Numbered from the stretch's first letter, positions 1 through 6,964 are shown. The stretch: 30,076 bases of DNA from Bacillota bacterium (GCA_023426575.1 JAFAAL010000023.1:1-30076); one strand, 5' to 3'. Made by a program: numbers and translations. Notes: generated by a model not told the origin, from the sequence alone.

Positions 1-579
1 TGAATCGGATAGGGCTTGGAAGAGAAGTTCTTCTAATTGCCTGAAAAGTTCAGGGATGAAGGAACTGTCAATTTTCTCTGTGCTACTGAGAAGATAGCCT
101 GCACGAGCCCTCAGCTCTTCTGGAAAAGTCTGCGGATAGAGATTCAAGCCGATCCCGGCAATGAAGTGCCCGCGATAGCTCTCGCAGAGAATCCCCGCAA
201 TCTTCTTGCCCTCGTAGAGAATGTCATTGAGTGGCTTGATCTCGAGCTTGGGAGCTCCCTGCTTCTCATATTGGACATAGAGGCGCTCTAGAGCACGAGA
301 AGTGCCGAGCGCCACTTTTAATACGGGCAGAAGATCAGCGACGAGCTGATGATCTGGTCCCCAGATATAGGAGAGATAGAGTCCCTGGGGCGGGGAGTAG
401 AAAGTACGGCCATACTGACCCCGGCCGCGGCTCTGTGCATCCGCCGAGATGATCGCACGGTCGACAGACCATTCCGCAATGAGGCGAAGAGCGGCCTCAT
501 TGGTCGAATCGATGCTCTCATAGTGCCAGTGTCTTATCTCTTCAGCTATATCTTTGCTTAGAACTTTGCCCATGTCCAT
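1..579 (-). CDS. birA: Biotin--protein ligase (BirA-like), N-terminal part, runs off the window
   Basis: Reverse-strand translation from the ATG at 579 (or the in-frame ATG at 573) is open to base 1, about 193 codons. It shows the catalytic-domain hallmarks of biotin-[acetyl-CoA-carboxylase] ligase: an early STNEAAL segment, the biotinyl-AMP loop GRGQYGR, the segment KPLNDILYEGKKIAGIL with the conserved lysine, and FIAGIGLNL. The enzyme activates biotin with ATP and attaches it to a lysine of biotin carboxyl carrier proteins in the cytoplasm. No N-terminal helix-turn-helix repressor domain precedes the catalytic domain, so this is a monofunctional (non-regulatory) form. The C-terminal SH3-like domain lies outside the window. 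No clear ribosome binding site precedes either ATG; a TAAAAT hexamer seven bases upstream of the first ATG could be a -10 box for a very short leader, which is speculative. Confidence 0.87.
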   Translation of the reverse strand, partial: MDMGKVLSKDIAEEIRHWHYESIDSTNEAALRLIAEWSVDRAIISADAQSRGRGQYGRTFYSPPQGLYLSYIWGPDHQLVADLLPVLKVALGTSRALERLYVQYEKQGAPKLEIKPLNDILYEGKKIAGILCESYRGHFIAGIGLNLYPQTFPEELRARAGYLLSSTEKIDSSFIPELFRQLEELLFQALSDS

Positions 580-613
580 GTGAATATTTTAGCAGAGGGA
601 GCTGAGAGGCAAT

Positions 614-1306
614 TTGACCCTTTCACAAGAGGCCTCTGAAGACTCCTTTATGAAGGAGCTTGACGTTCACTTAAATCGGAACAATGGAAGCTATATCGGC
701 TCGCTCGTCGGGCTGGAAGAAAAGGATTTTGCCGCCCTCGGCGGGAAAAAAGGAGAGATTCTTCTCTATAATCGCGTGCAGGAAGATCCGTTTGCGCCCA
801 TTGCAACGACGAAAAAAATTCCCTATTTTGAAAAGCTTAACGATGTGGAGTTGATTTTCGGGGACAGCAGCAGCCAAAAAATCCACGTGACAAAAATGAT
901 TGATGATTTGGGTGATTATGACGAACGCATTCTGCCATTTTATCTTCAGATCTATACCGATATGGACAGCTATGATGCGCTGAGTCGGATGGAAGACGAT
1001 CAAACGTCTGGAAAAAATGACTACATCCTCAAAATGCAGGTAGCGGAAGAGAAAATCGAAGAAAACAAATTAAAAGTGGAAAAAATCCTGGCCGAGACTG
1101 TTTCGCCAGAAGATTCCTACTCCATCGTCACAGGCCTCGACATCAAGAAGGCGAACGAAGACGATATGATTACGCTCATCAAGGTCTTTAGCGCCCTGGG
1201 ACTTCTCGTCTTTATGCTCAACCTCATCAACTGGTGGATTCATCACAGCAGCTTAAAGAAAATTCTCGCAGGCCCACCCATCGAGCTCATCAGAACATTA
1301 GACTAA
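614..1306 (+). CDS. Orphan membrane-anchored protein; possible fragment of an FtsX/MacB-type ABC permease
   Basis: I do not firmly recognise this 230-residue product. It starts at TTG 614 after a purine-rich stretch (an ATG at 650 has no ribosome binding site). About 185 mostly hydrophilic, charged residues are followed by one strong membrane segment at roughly residues 188-206 and a short basic tail ending ELIRTLD. This order (extracytoplasmic domain, then a helix beginning ITLIKVF, then a basic loop) resembles the middle of FtsX-type ABC permeases, but the expected first helix and last two helices are missing. A stop codon at 590-592 closes the frame upstream. It is richer in A+T and in AAA/GAA codons than its neighbours, suggesting either a transferred gene or a decaying remnant. 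A membrane protein with one C-terminal anchor is the alternative. Family assignment is inference. Confidence 0.5.
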   Translation: MTLSQEASEDSFMKELDVHLNRNNGSYIGSLVGLEEKDFAALGGKKGEILLYNRVQEDPFAPIATTKKIPYFEKLNDVELIFGDSSSQKIHVTKMIDDLGDYDERILPFYLQIYTDMDSYDALSRMEDDQTSGKNDYILKMQVAEEKIEENKLKVEKILAETVSPEDSYSIVTGLDIKKANEDDMITLIKVFSALGLLVFMLNLINWWIHHSSLKKILAGPPIELIRTLD

Positions 1307-1316
1307 GGATTACGAA

Positions 1317-1341
1317 AGAAGCCGGCGCTATGCCGGCTTCT
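1317..1341 (+). terminator. Hairpin after the orphan ORF
   Basis: A perfect 10-bp stem (AGAAGCCGGC, loop GCTAT, GCCGGCTTCT) begins 11 bases after the stop of the preceding ORF. It is followed by CTCATC rather than a clean T run, so it is a plausible but not ideal intrinsic terminator. It separates that ORF from the tRNA promoter. Confidence 0.5.
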
Positions 1342-1361
1342 CTCATCACTGGCGGGATCGC

Positions 1362-1391
1362 TTGACAAGCATGAAAAGAGAATGCTATCAT
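1362..1391 (+). promoter_or_regulatory. Sigma-70-type promoter of the tRNA-Thr gene
   Basis: A consensus TTGACA (1362-1367) is separated by 18 bases from TATCAT (1386-1391). The tRNA begins 18 bases after the -10 box, which fits a very short leader as usual for stable RNA genes. Confidence 0.75.
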
Positions 1392-1408
1392 CTCGATGCT
1401 GTCACTAT

Positions 1409-1484
1409 GCCTTTTTAGCTCAGTAGGTAGAGCGCATCCATGGTAAGGATGAGGTCGCCGGTTCGATCCCGGCAAAAGGCTCCA
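1409..1484 (+). tRNA. tRNA-Thr (anticodon GGT), CCA encoded
   Basis: The cloverleaf folds completely: acceptor GCCTTTT pairs with AAAAGGC. The D stem is GCTC/GAGC with loop AGTAGGTA, and the anticodon stem is CATCC/GGATG with loop ATGGTAA. The variable region is AGGTC, and the T stem is GCCGG/CCGGC with loop TTCGATC. The anticodon GGT decodes ACC and ACT threonine codons. The 3' CCA is encoded at 1482-1484. The gene stands alone between its own promoter and a strong terminator. Confidence 0.96.
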
Positions 1485-1489
1485 AGAAG

Positions 1490-1525
1490 AAACCCTAGAA
1501 GCGCAAGGCTTCTAGGGTTTTCCTT
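1490..1525 (+). terminator. Intrinsic terminator of tRNA-Thr
   Basis: A perfect stem with arms at 1490-1502 and 1508-1520 (AACCCTAGAAGC and its complement), loop GCAAG, followed by TTTCCTT. It starts six bases after the tRNA CCA end. Confidence 0.9.
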
Positions 1526-1578
1526 ATTTCTCGCCAGCGATGCTGGCGTCTAGCATTCTGCTGGCGTCTGATGCTCTT

Positions 1579-2901
1579 CTACTTGCTGGGATTCGTCACC
1601 ACACCCTGGAAGAGGACGAGATCCCCGTCCATGATCAGGAAGGCAAAGGGCCGGTCAAAGCGGATTGTGACCTCCTTTGTTTCTTGCGGCATGGCCGCGC
1701 TTTCTCTGGTCGCAATGTCTGTAACTGCAGCGGCTCGAGTTCCCTTTTCATTGACCTCGATCTTTGCCACTTGCTTCGAGGAGTCAATGAAGAGCGCCTT
1801 ATCTTCGAGGAGACCGGCCATCTCGTGGGCAAAAGCAGGATCAAAGAGATTCTCGAGCCCTATCTGGCTCAAGAGTCCTTTGAGGTCGAAGCTACTTTCG
1901 ATAGTAAAGCGTGGCAGGGTGATATCGACCTCGTAGGGATCGAGATCCAGACTCTCTCGCTGCTCGAGATAGTGCTCGAGCGCCGCCTGGGGTGATTCGC
2001 CTTCCCGCGGCAGGATGAGGATCATGTTTTCAGGACCCTGATAGGGTTTCCTCAGATATTCTGCCTTCTCATCGGCAGCGTAGAGCATGTCGTCTGAGAT
2101 CTTCTGATGCATCAGGGGGACCTGGACGCTCGATCCGTCTTCTAGGTGGAAGTCTCCGTCCTGCGTTTCACTCTCTTGGAATTCTGTGAGCCAGCTGGCA
2201 TCGAGAGAGGTGATGTTCATCAGAATGGACTTGAGGCTTGGTGAGAGATCGTCTTGATAGAAGCGGGGGATGAGGCCCTGAGTCTTCTCGTTTATCAGCT
2301 GGTTGATCTTCTCAGTCACTTCATGGGCATGATGCTCGAGATCGATGGTATAGAGGGCTGGCAAGAAATGAGCAGCATAGTTTAAGTACTCGGCCTGGAA
2401 CTGGCTGTCCTCGGCCACAAAGAGGGCATTTTGAATCTGGATCGCACTCTCCGCATTCTGATAATCGTGGGAGAGCTGCAAGATGGCCTGAAGCTTGGCC
2501 TCATCCGTCATCGCCTGTGATTCGAGGGCTTCTTTCAAATCTTTCTGAATCGAATCGCTCGTCCCGCCGAGAAACATCTCATAGCAGAGCCAGGTTGAGA
2601 CGGGAGAGTAAACATAATTTGCCTCTGTTTGCTGCTCGTCAGCTCCTAGAGTGGCGCGCGCAAAGGCTGAGGCATTCTGCGCGATTAGAGAGCGCTGTTT
2701 TTCATTGGCCTGATAGTCATCTGCCGACATCTCATCGGGAGACTTGGGGGTCTTGAGATCGAGGGGAGCCGCTTGGAAATAGCTCGGGCTCTCCAGCTCG
2801 ACCTCAGATTCTGAGGGTTCATGAATATTCAAGTTCTCGCAGGCACTGAGGCTGAGAGCCACAAGCCACAAGAGCGATAAAATCAGGGCGAGTCGTCGCA
2901 T
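1579..2901 (-). CDS. Serpin-family protease inhibitor, lipoprotein
   Basis: The 440-residue product starts at an ATG preceded by AAGGAGG at good spacing. Residues 1-21 form a lipoprotein signal peptide ending in the lipobox LSAC, so Cys21 should be lipidated and the protein held on the outer face of the membrane. The rest is a full-length serpin: a helical N-terminal half, NALFV, an NITSLDASW-type breach segment, and near the C-terminus the reactive-loop hinge E385-x-G-T-x-A-A-A. After the hinge comes RPFAFLIMD and the last strands. The small-residue hinge is typical of inhibitory serpins, which trap serine or cysteine proteases by loop insertion. Counting 16 residues from the hinge Glu puts P1 near Ser401 (RES-AAM), which would suit an elastase-like protease, but the exact bond is uncertain. 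It is monocistronic and faces away from the neighbouring desulfurase gene. The likely role is protection from host or competitor proteases (inference). Confidence 0.92.
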   Translation of the reverse strand: MRRLALILSLLWLVALSLSACENLNIHEPSESEVELESPSYFQAAPLDLKTPKSPDEMSADDYQANEKQRSLIAQNASAFARATLGADEQQTEANYVYSPVSTWLCYEMFLGGTSDSIQKDLKEALESQAMTDEAKLQAILQLSHDYQNAESAIQIQNALFVAEDSQFQAEYLNYAAHFLPALYTIDLEHHAHEVTEKINQLINEKTQGLIPRFYQDDLSPSLKSILMNITSLDASWLTEFQESETQDGDFHLEDGSSVQVPLMHQKISDDMLYAADEKAEYLRKPYQGPENMILILPREGESPQAALEHYLEQRESLDLDPYEVDITLPRFTIESSFDLKGLLSQIGLENLFDPAFAHEMAGLLEDKALFIDSSKQVAKIEVNEKGTRAAAVTDIATRESAAMPQETKEVTIRFDRPFAFLIMDGDLVLFQGVVTNPSK

Positions 2902-3031
2902 AAGGAAACCTCCTTGTCGTTGATGAACTTATTATAAGAGATGATTATGGCAATAACATGGCAAAAGCCCCAGCCCCATCCTTATAAAGTTCTGATACAA
3001 TATATAGCAATATTGAGCGAAGAGGTGCCCC

Positions 3032-4183
3032 ATGATCTACTTTGACCAGGCTTCGAGTTCATTTCCTAAAGCGCCGCCCGTGCCAGACGCCGTCCGAGAT
3101 TTTCTGGCCAAAGGGGCGACAAACATCAGCCGCGGCGGAGTCAATGCGGCCTTTGATGCCAATCAGTTGGTCTATCGCCTGCGGCGTGACCTGCTCGCAG
3201 AGTTCGGCGCGGAGGACAAGATGCTGACATTTTGCCCCAATGTCACGACGGCCCTCAACTACCTGATCAAAGGTTACTTCAAGGCGGGAGATCACCTCCT
3301 GATTACGGGGCTCGAGCACAATGCAGTCATGCGGCCCCTCGAGCAGATGAAATCCCAGGGCGTCAGCTATTCCGTCATCCCCTGTGATGCGGCGGGTCGC
3401 TTAAACCTCGATCTGGTCGAAACTTTGATTCGCCCTGAGACAAAGGCCATTCTCAGTACTTCAGCTTCCAATGTCTGTGGGACAATCATGCCACTGGCTG
3501 AACTCGCTCAGATCGCCCAAGCGAGGCATCTCGAGTTTTTTGTGGACGGGGCTCAGCTAGCGGGCTATCAGAGGATCGATGTCAAGCGACTCGGCATCAC
3601 GGCGCTCGGCCTGACAGGCCACAAGTCGCTCCTAGGTCCCCAGGGCATCGGCGCCCTGATTCTCAGCGAGGAACTCGGTGAGCAGATGGAGCCAATCCTT
3701 GCCGGCGGGACTGGTAGTCTGTCCAATTCCTTTGAGATGCCGCGGATGCTCCCCGATAGATTCGAGGCGGGGACACAAAATCTTCCTGGAATTGCGGGAC
3801 TCCTAGCTTCCCTCGACTGGCTGAAAGAGAATGGAAGTGAGGCGAGCCAGCACGAATTTGAACTGGCTGTAAAATTTATTCGGGGCCTCGAAGCCTTGAA
3901 TCTAAAGGTCGTGGGCCTCGGTTCAGCTGAGTCGACTCCCGAGCGGCGCGTCCCGCTGGTCTCACTCGACTTGCCCGATGGGGATGTGGCACTGCTTTCA
4001 GCCTTCCTCGAGACAGAATACGAGATTTTGACGCGTGTCGGCCTGCACTGCGCCCCCCTCGCTCATCAGAGTCTCGGCACTTACCCCAGGGGAACGATCC
4101 GCTTTTCTTTTGGCTACAGTCAGACGGAGGCAGAAGTGGATCTGGCGCTTGAGGCCATCGCTGAATATCTCAGCTTCGCTTAA
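3032..4183 (+). CDS. Cysteine desulfurase / selenocysteine lyase-like class V aminotransferase
   Basis: The 383-residue product is a PLP enzyme of the class V aminotransferase fold, closest to the TIGR01977-type group of desulfurase-like proteins that occurs beside selenium genes. Visible landmarks are the start MIYFDQASSSFPK, the segment ITGLEHNAV, the cofactor Asp172 (VDGAQ) and the Schiff-base Lys198 (GLTGHKSLLGPQG). The proposed catalytic Cys340 sits in VGLHCAPLAH, followed by GTIRFSFG. Such enzymes strip sulfur from cysteine, or selenium from selenocysteine, as an enzyme-bound persulfide or selenide. The start has AGAGGTG eight bases upstream. A Se/S carrier-like gene follows after three bases, so the sulfur or selenium is probably handed to that partner (inference). 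The substrate cannot be decided from sequence. Confidence 0.9.
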   Translation: MIYFDQASSSFPKAPPVPDAVRDFLAKGATNISRGGVNAAFDANQLVYRLRRDLLAEFGAEDKMLTFCPNVTTALNYLIKGYFKAGDHLLITGLEHNAVMRPLEQMKSQGVSYSVIPCDAAGRLNLDLVETLIRPETKAILSTSASNVCGTIMPLAELAQIAQARHLEFFVDGAQLAGYQRIDVKRLGITALGLTGHKSLLGPQGIGALILSEELGEQMEPILAGGTGSLSNSFEMPRMLPDRFEAGTQNLPGIAGLLASLDWLKENGSEASQHEFELAVKFIRGLEALNLKVVGLGSAESTPERRVPLVSLDLPDGDVALLSAFLETEYEILTRVGLHCAPLAHQSLGTYPRGTIRFSFGYSQTEAEVDLALEAIAEYLSFA

Positions 4184-4186
4184 GAA

Positions 4187-4423
4187 ATGAAGAGAATATA
4201 TTCAATAATTACGTTTGAAAATACGATGCAAGCCCTGGCCTTTGGCGAGCTTGCCAAGTTGCATGGCCTCAAGGGGAGGATTCTACCGACCCCTCGAGAA
4301 CTCTCTGAGTCCTGTAGCGTCTGTTGGCGTGAACCTCTCGAGAGCCTCGATTTATTAAGAGAATTAATATCATCAGGGGTCAAATATAAGCTATTCTTAG
4401 AAGAGTTTGAAATAAAATATTGA
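4187..4423 (+). CDS. Small Se/S carrier-like protein (DUF3343 family)
   Basis: The 78-residue cytosolic protein begins KRIYSIITFENTMQAL and contains LPTPRELSESCSVCWRE, a layout typical of DUF3343 (Pfam 'putative Se/S carrier-like'). The pattern is a ferredoxin-like fold in which a C-x-x-C pair follows LPTPRELS. It begins three bases after the desulfurase stop, so the two are co-transcribed and probably translationally coupled. The two cysteines could accept persulfide or selenide sulfur from the upstream enzyme; this is inference. It is AT-richer at its 3' end than the neighbouring genes. The family assignment is from motif recall and could be confirmed by a profile search. Confidence 0.8.
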   Translation: MKRIYSIITFENTMQALAFGELAKLHGLKGRILPTPRELSESCSVCWREPLESLDLLRELISSGVKYKLFLEEFEIKY

Positions 4424-4447
4424 AAAGCTAGGTAAAAGAAAAATGAA

Positions 4448-4476
4448 TTGACATAGGGCCTCCACCTTGTTAGATT
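4448..4476 (+). promoter_or_regulatory. Probable promoter of the YedF-like gene
   Basis: TTGACA (4448-4453), a 17-base spacer, then TAGATT (4471-4476). The next gene's AGGAGGAAAAT ribosome binding site lies about 30 bases downstream. This gives the YedF-like gene, and possibly the selenoprotein gene after it, a start site independent of the desulfurase. Confidence 0.65.
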
Positions 4477-4512
4477 AGACTCATAAAAATCATTTCCGCA
4501 CAGGAGGAAAAT

Positions 4513-4851
4513 ATGGCACAGTTCGATGTTATTATCCGTGGCACAGGTATGGGTCACTGCGACGAGGTCCTCAGCGAAACTCTGATGAAGGGCTATATCC
4601 ACACCCTGACCCAGAAGGCTGAGCTCCCTGGACACATCATTCTCTACGGCGAGGGCGTCAAGCTCTGCTGCACGGGCTCTGAGAGCATTGAGGATCTCAA
4701 GGCACTGATCGAGAAGGGCGTCAAGGTGCTCTCCTGCGGCATCTGCCTCGACTTCTACGAGCTCTCCGACGATCTGCAGGTCGGCGGTACGACGACGATG
4801 GGTGAAGTGGCCGACATCGTAGCCAAGAGCGCTTGCATCTTCGAGCCATAA
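4513..4851 (+). CDS. yedF: YedF-type DsrE-like selenium-metabolism protein, lacking the TusA domain
   Basis: The 112-residue product matches the C-terminal DsrE-like half of the 'selenium metabolism protein YedF' family. Landmarks are VIIRGTGMGHCDEVLSETLMKGY, IILYGEGVKLCCTGSES, then KVLSCGICLDFYELSDDLQVG. Cys52-Cys53 and the C75-x-x-C78 pair are candidate sulfur/selenium relay residues. Full-length YedF proteins carry an N-terminal TusA-like domain of about 70 residues with a CPxP-type motif; it is absent here, and the upstream bases are a promoter and ribosome binding site, so this is a genuine stand-alone domain. It is flanked by a desulfurase, a Se/S carrier-like gene and a putative selenoprotein, which supports a role in delivering selenium (inference). 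The ribosome binding site AGGAGG is strong and suggests high expression. Confidence 0.85.
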   Translation: MAQFDVIIRGTGMGHCDEVLSETLMKGYIHTLTQKAELPGHIILYGEGVKLCCTGSESIEDLKALIEKGVKVLSCGICLDFYELSDDLQVGGTTTMGEVADIVAKSACIFEP

Positions 4852-4875
4852 GAGCTATTTTCGTTTGCACTTGGC

Positions 4876-4907
4876 ATATCTAGGCAGGCTCTCTGCCTAG
4901 ATATTTT
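4876..4907 (+). terminator. Intrinsic terminator/attenuator just before the selenoprotein gene
   Basis: A perfect 12-bp stem (4876-4887 and 4893-4904) with loop GCTCT is followed by TTTT. It begins 24 bases after the YedF-like stop, and its T run ends only about 20 bases before the next ATG. That leaves no room for another promoter, so the downstream gene depends on read-through or on release of this hairpin. Confidence 0.8.
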
Positions 4908-4927
4908 CATATCTGAAAGGAGAAGAG

Positions 4928-6133
4928 ATGAGTCATACATTTCCTGATTTTTGTACGAGTCTCATCGGCAGCATGCCGCGCTCTCCAGAGCTTCTGCAGC
5001 TGAAGGCTGAGATGGCCGATGATCCGACAAAGGTCGACAGCTATCACGAGCGTCTACGCAGCGAGACGCAGGAGGTTCTGGCCATGCAAAAGCGTGCCGG
5101 GATCGACGTTCCAGTCTCAGGTGAGCTCGACCGCGACAACTTCGTCAGCTATGTCGCCGAGAGAGTCGACGGAATTCGGCTGATGGCCATGGATGAGATC
5201 CTCGCGATTACAACCGACAGTGATTCCTTTAAGGAGAGTCTGCAGCAGATGGACGCCTCGGACAACTCGATGAGCAACCCCATCTGTGTCGGCAAGATCG
5301 ATACTGAGGCGGATCTCAACGGCGATGAGGTCCAGCTGATGCGAGAGCTCGGCGCGACGGAGAATCCCGCGGGCTATAAGATGACGATCCCGAGCCCTTA
5401 CATCTTGACGCGCTCGATGTGGCTCAAAGAAGTGAGCAAGGCCGGCTATGCCAATCGTAAGGAACTCGGCAAGGACGTCGTCCAATTGCTGAAAAATGAG
5501 ATTCACCGCCTCGTTAAGTCGGGCGCCTCCGTCATTCAGGTCGACGAGCCGATTATCTCTGAGGTCGTCTTTACTCGTGAGGGTGATGACAGTTCCTTCT
5601 ACTGAGGGGCCCTGTCTGCAAAGGTCAAGGTTGACCTCGAATTAAAATTTGCTAAAGAACTCCTAGGCCAGGTCCTCGACGAACTGCGCCAGTATCCTGA
5701 AGTGAAGAGCGCCATCCACGTCTGTCGTGGCAACTGGACGACGGATGAGTCCGTCCTCCTGCACGGCGCCTATGATCGGATGTCTAAGTTCTTTGATGGT
5801 CTCGATGTCGATATCCTCGCCCTCGAATTCTCGACGCCTCGGGCGGGCGATGTCGCAGCTCTCTTTAACAACAACCACCTCGCCAAGAAGATCACGCTGG
5901 GCTACGGTTGTATCAATCCGCGCATCCCAGAGGTCGAGCGCCCCGAGGATATCGTCCGCGCAGTCGAACAGGTCTTGGAATTTCTACCTCCTGAGCGCAT
6001 TTGGCTCAACAGTGACTGCGGTTTTGCCACTTTTGCCAATCGTCCCCTGAACCCCTATTCGACGATCGAGGCTAAGCTTACTGCCATGGCCCAGGCTGCA
6101 AAAATTTTACGGGCTAAATATTCTGAAGCATAG
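4928..6133 (+). CDS. MetE-like (cobalamin-independent methionine synthase family) selenoprotein with in-frame UGA
   Basis: A strong AAAGGAG precedes ATG 4928. The frame is open for 225 codons, meets one TGA at 5603-5605, then stays open in the same frame to TAG 6133, giving 401 residues if TGA is read as selenocysteine (Sec226). Both halves belong to the same protein. The first has IGSMPRSPELL, GIDVPVSGELDRDNFVSY and IQVDEPII. The second carries the MetE zinc ligands in order: His264 and Cys266 (IHVCRGNW), Glu300 (LALEFSTPR) and Cys364 (LNSDCGFATF). MetE-family enzymes move a methyl group to a zinc-bound thiol such as homocysteine; the substrate here is unknown. The Sec site reads SSFY-Sec-GALS. 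From memory, related 'cobalamin-independent methionine synthase II' proteins have Cys here (FMCGAL-like). A SECIS-like hairpin lies 22 bases downstream, and the upstream genes are selenium-associated. A nonsense mutation is the alternative, but no other lesion is seen. I rate the selenoprotein reading at about 0.85. Confidence 0.85.
5603..5637 (+). promoter_or_regulatory. Selenocysteine UGA codon with bacterial SECIS-like stem-loop
   Basis: The UGA at 5603-5605 is followed by a 6-bp stem AGGTCA (5622-5627) / TGACCT (5632-5637) with the tetraloop AGGT. The spacing from UGA to the apical loop is 22 bases, within the 16-37 base range described for bacterial SECIS elements. One of the first two loop bases is G, as required for SelB recognition. 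A second, weaker helix GCAAA (5618-5622) with TTTGC (5648-5652) could extend the structure. SelB function is inferred, as selA, selB, selC and selD are not in this window. Confidence 0.75.
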
Positions 6134-6181
6134 CAATCTTCAGCTCGCAAAGTCGCTGGGACTTGCCCGATAAAAGATGAA

Positions 6182-6215
6182 AGAGGCTGACCAATCTTTG
6201 CCGTGGTCAGCCTCT
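6182..6215 (+). terminator. Hairpin terminator after the selenoprotein gene
   Basis: A 12-bp stem (AGAGGCTGACCA at 6182-6193 with its complement at 6204-6215) and a 10-base loop, followed by CTCTGC. It lacks a T run, but it closes the selenium block and overlaps the -35 region of the next promoter. Confidence 0.55.
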
Positions 6216-6227
6216 CTCTGCTATACT
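6198..6227 (+). promoter_or_regulatory. Probable promoter of the two-component/murA operon
   Basis: TTGCCG (6198-6203), an 18-base spacer and TATACT (6222-6227), 30 bases before the response-regulator ATG. The -35 box lies in the loop of the preceding hairpin, so the two signals overlap. Confidence 0.5.
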
Positions 6228-6256
6228 GGAAAGAAGTAACGAGGAGGTCTGACCCC

Positions 6257-6964
6257 ATGAGTGATCGTATCCTGATTGTCGACGACGAAGCTGGTATCGT
6301 AGAGATTCTGAAGGCTAACCTAGAGCGCGAGGGATATCGCACCCTCGAGGCCTATGATGGCCATTCCGCCCTGGCCCTCGCCCTCGAAGAGAATCCCGAC
6401 CTGATCCTCCTCGACTGCATGATGCCGGGCCTCGACGGCTTCGAGGTCTGTCGCAAGCTCCGCCAGGAGCGCCGTCTCATGCCGATCATCATGTTGACGG
6501 CCAAGAGTGAAGAAATTGACAAGGTCCTCGGCCTCGAACTCGGCGCCGATGACTATATGACCAAGCCATTTAGTGTCCGCGAGGTCCTCGCCAGAGTCAA
6601 GGCGCAGCTGCGGCGCAATCGCTTTGCCGACGAACAGGACAGCGGTGGCCACAAGAAACTTTACTTTGGCGAATTGGTGATCGATCAGGAGGCTTTTACC
6701 GTGACCTATGACGGAATTGAAATCCCTCTGACTTTGCGCGAATTCGAACTCGTCCTCTTCCTCGCCAAGCATGCGGGGCAGGTCTTCTCCAGAGAGGTTC
6801 TGCTCGAGAAGGTCTGGGGCTATGACTACTTCGGCGATGTGCGCACGGTCGACGTCACGGTCCGCAGAACACGTGAGAAACTCGAACCTGACCAGGATAA
6901 CTACCGCTACCTCCTGACCAAGCGGGGGGTCGGCTACTACTTCAACCGCGATCTCCAAGTTTAA
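6257..6964 (+). CDS. OmpR/PhoB-family response regulator
   Basis: The 235-residue cytosolic transcription factor starts at ATG 6257, eight bases after GAGGAGGT; an upstream GTG at 6203 lies in the hairpin and is unlikely. The receiver domain has the acidic pair Asp9-Asp10 (LIVDDE), the phosphorylated Asp53 (LILLDCMMP), Thr81 (MLTAK) and Lys103 (YMTKPF). The C-terminal half is a winged-helix DNA-binding domain (LTLREFELVLFLAKHAG, then DVTVRRTREKL and the wing KRGVGYYF). It is followed without a gap by its kinase. The architecture resembles PhoP/WalR regulators of Bacillota. Co-transcription with murA suggests control of cell-envelope genes, but the regulon cannot be read from sequence. Confidence 0.95.
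   Translation: MSDRILIVDDEAGIVEILKANLEREGYRTLEAYDGHSALALALEENPDLILLDCMMPGLDGFEVCRKLRQERRLMPIIMLTAKSEEIDKVLGLELGADDYMTKPFSVREVLARVKAQLRRNRFADEQDSGGHKKLYFGELVIDQEAFTVTYDGIEIPLTLREFELVLFLAKHAGQVFSREVLLEKVWGYDYFGDVRTVDVTVRRTREKLEPDQDNYRYLLTKRGVGYYFNRDLQV

Noticed and set aside
1532..1575. Short repeats GCTGGCGTCT near the serpin 3' end as a CRISPR or repeat array
   Set aside because: Only two 10-base copies and a small CGCCAGC/GCTGGCG hairpin; more likely part of a terminator region.
5603..5702. Reading the MetE-like gene as two genes or a simple pseudogene
   Set aside because: The second half has no start with a ribosome binding site and lacks the first half of the fold. The frame is unbroken apart from the single TGA, a SECIS-like hairpin is present and the neighbours are selenium-linked.
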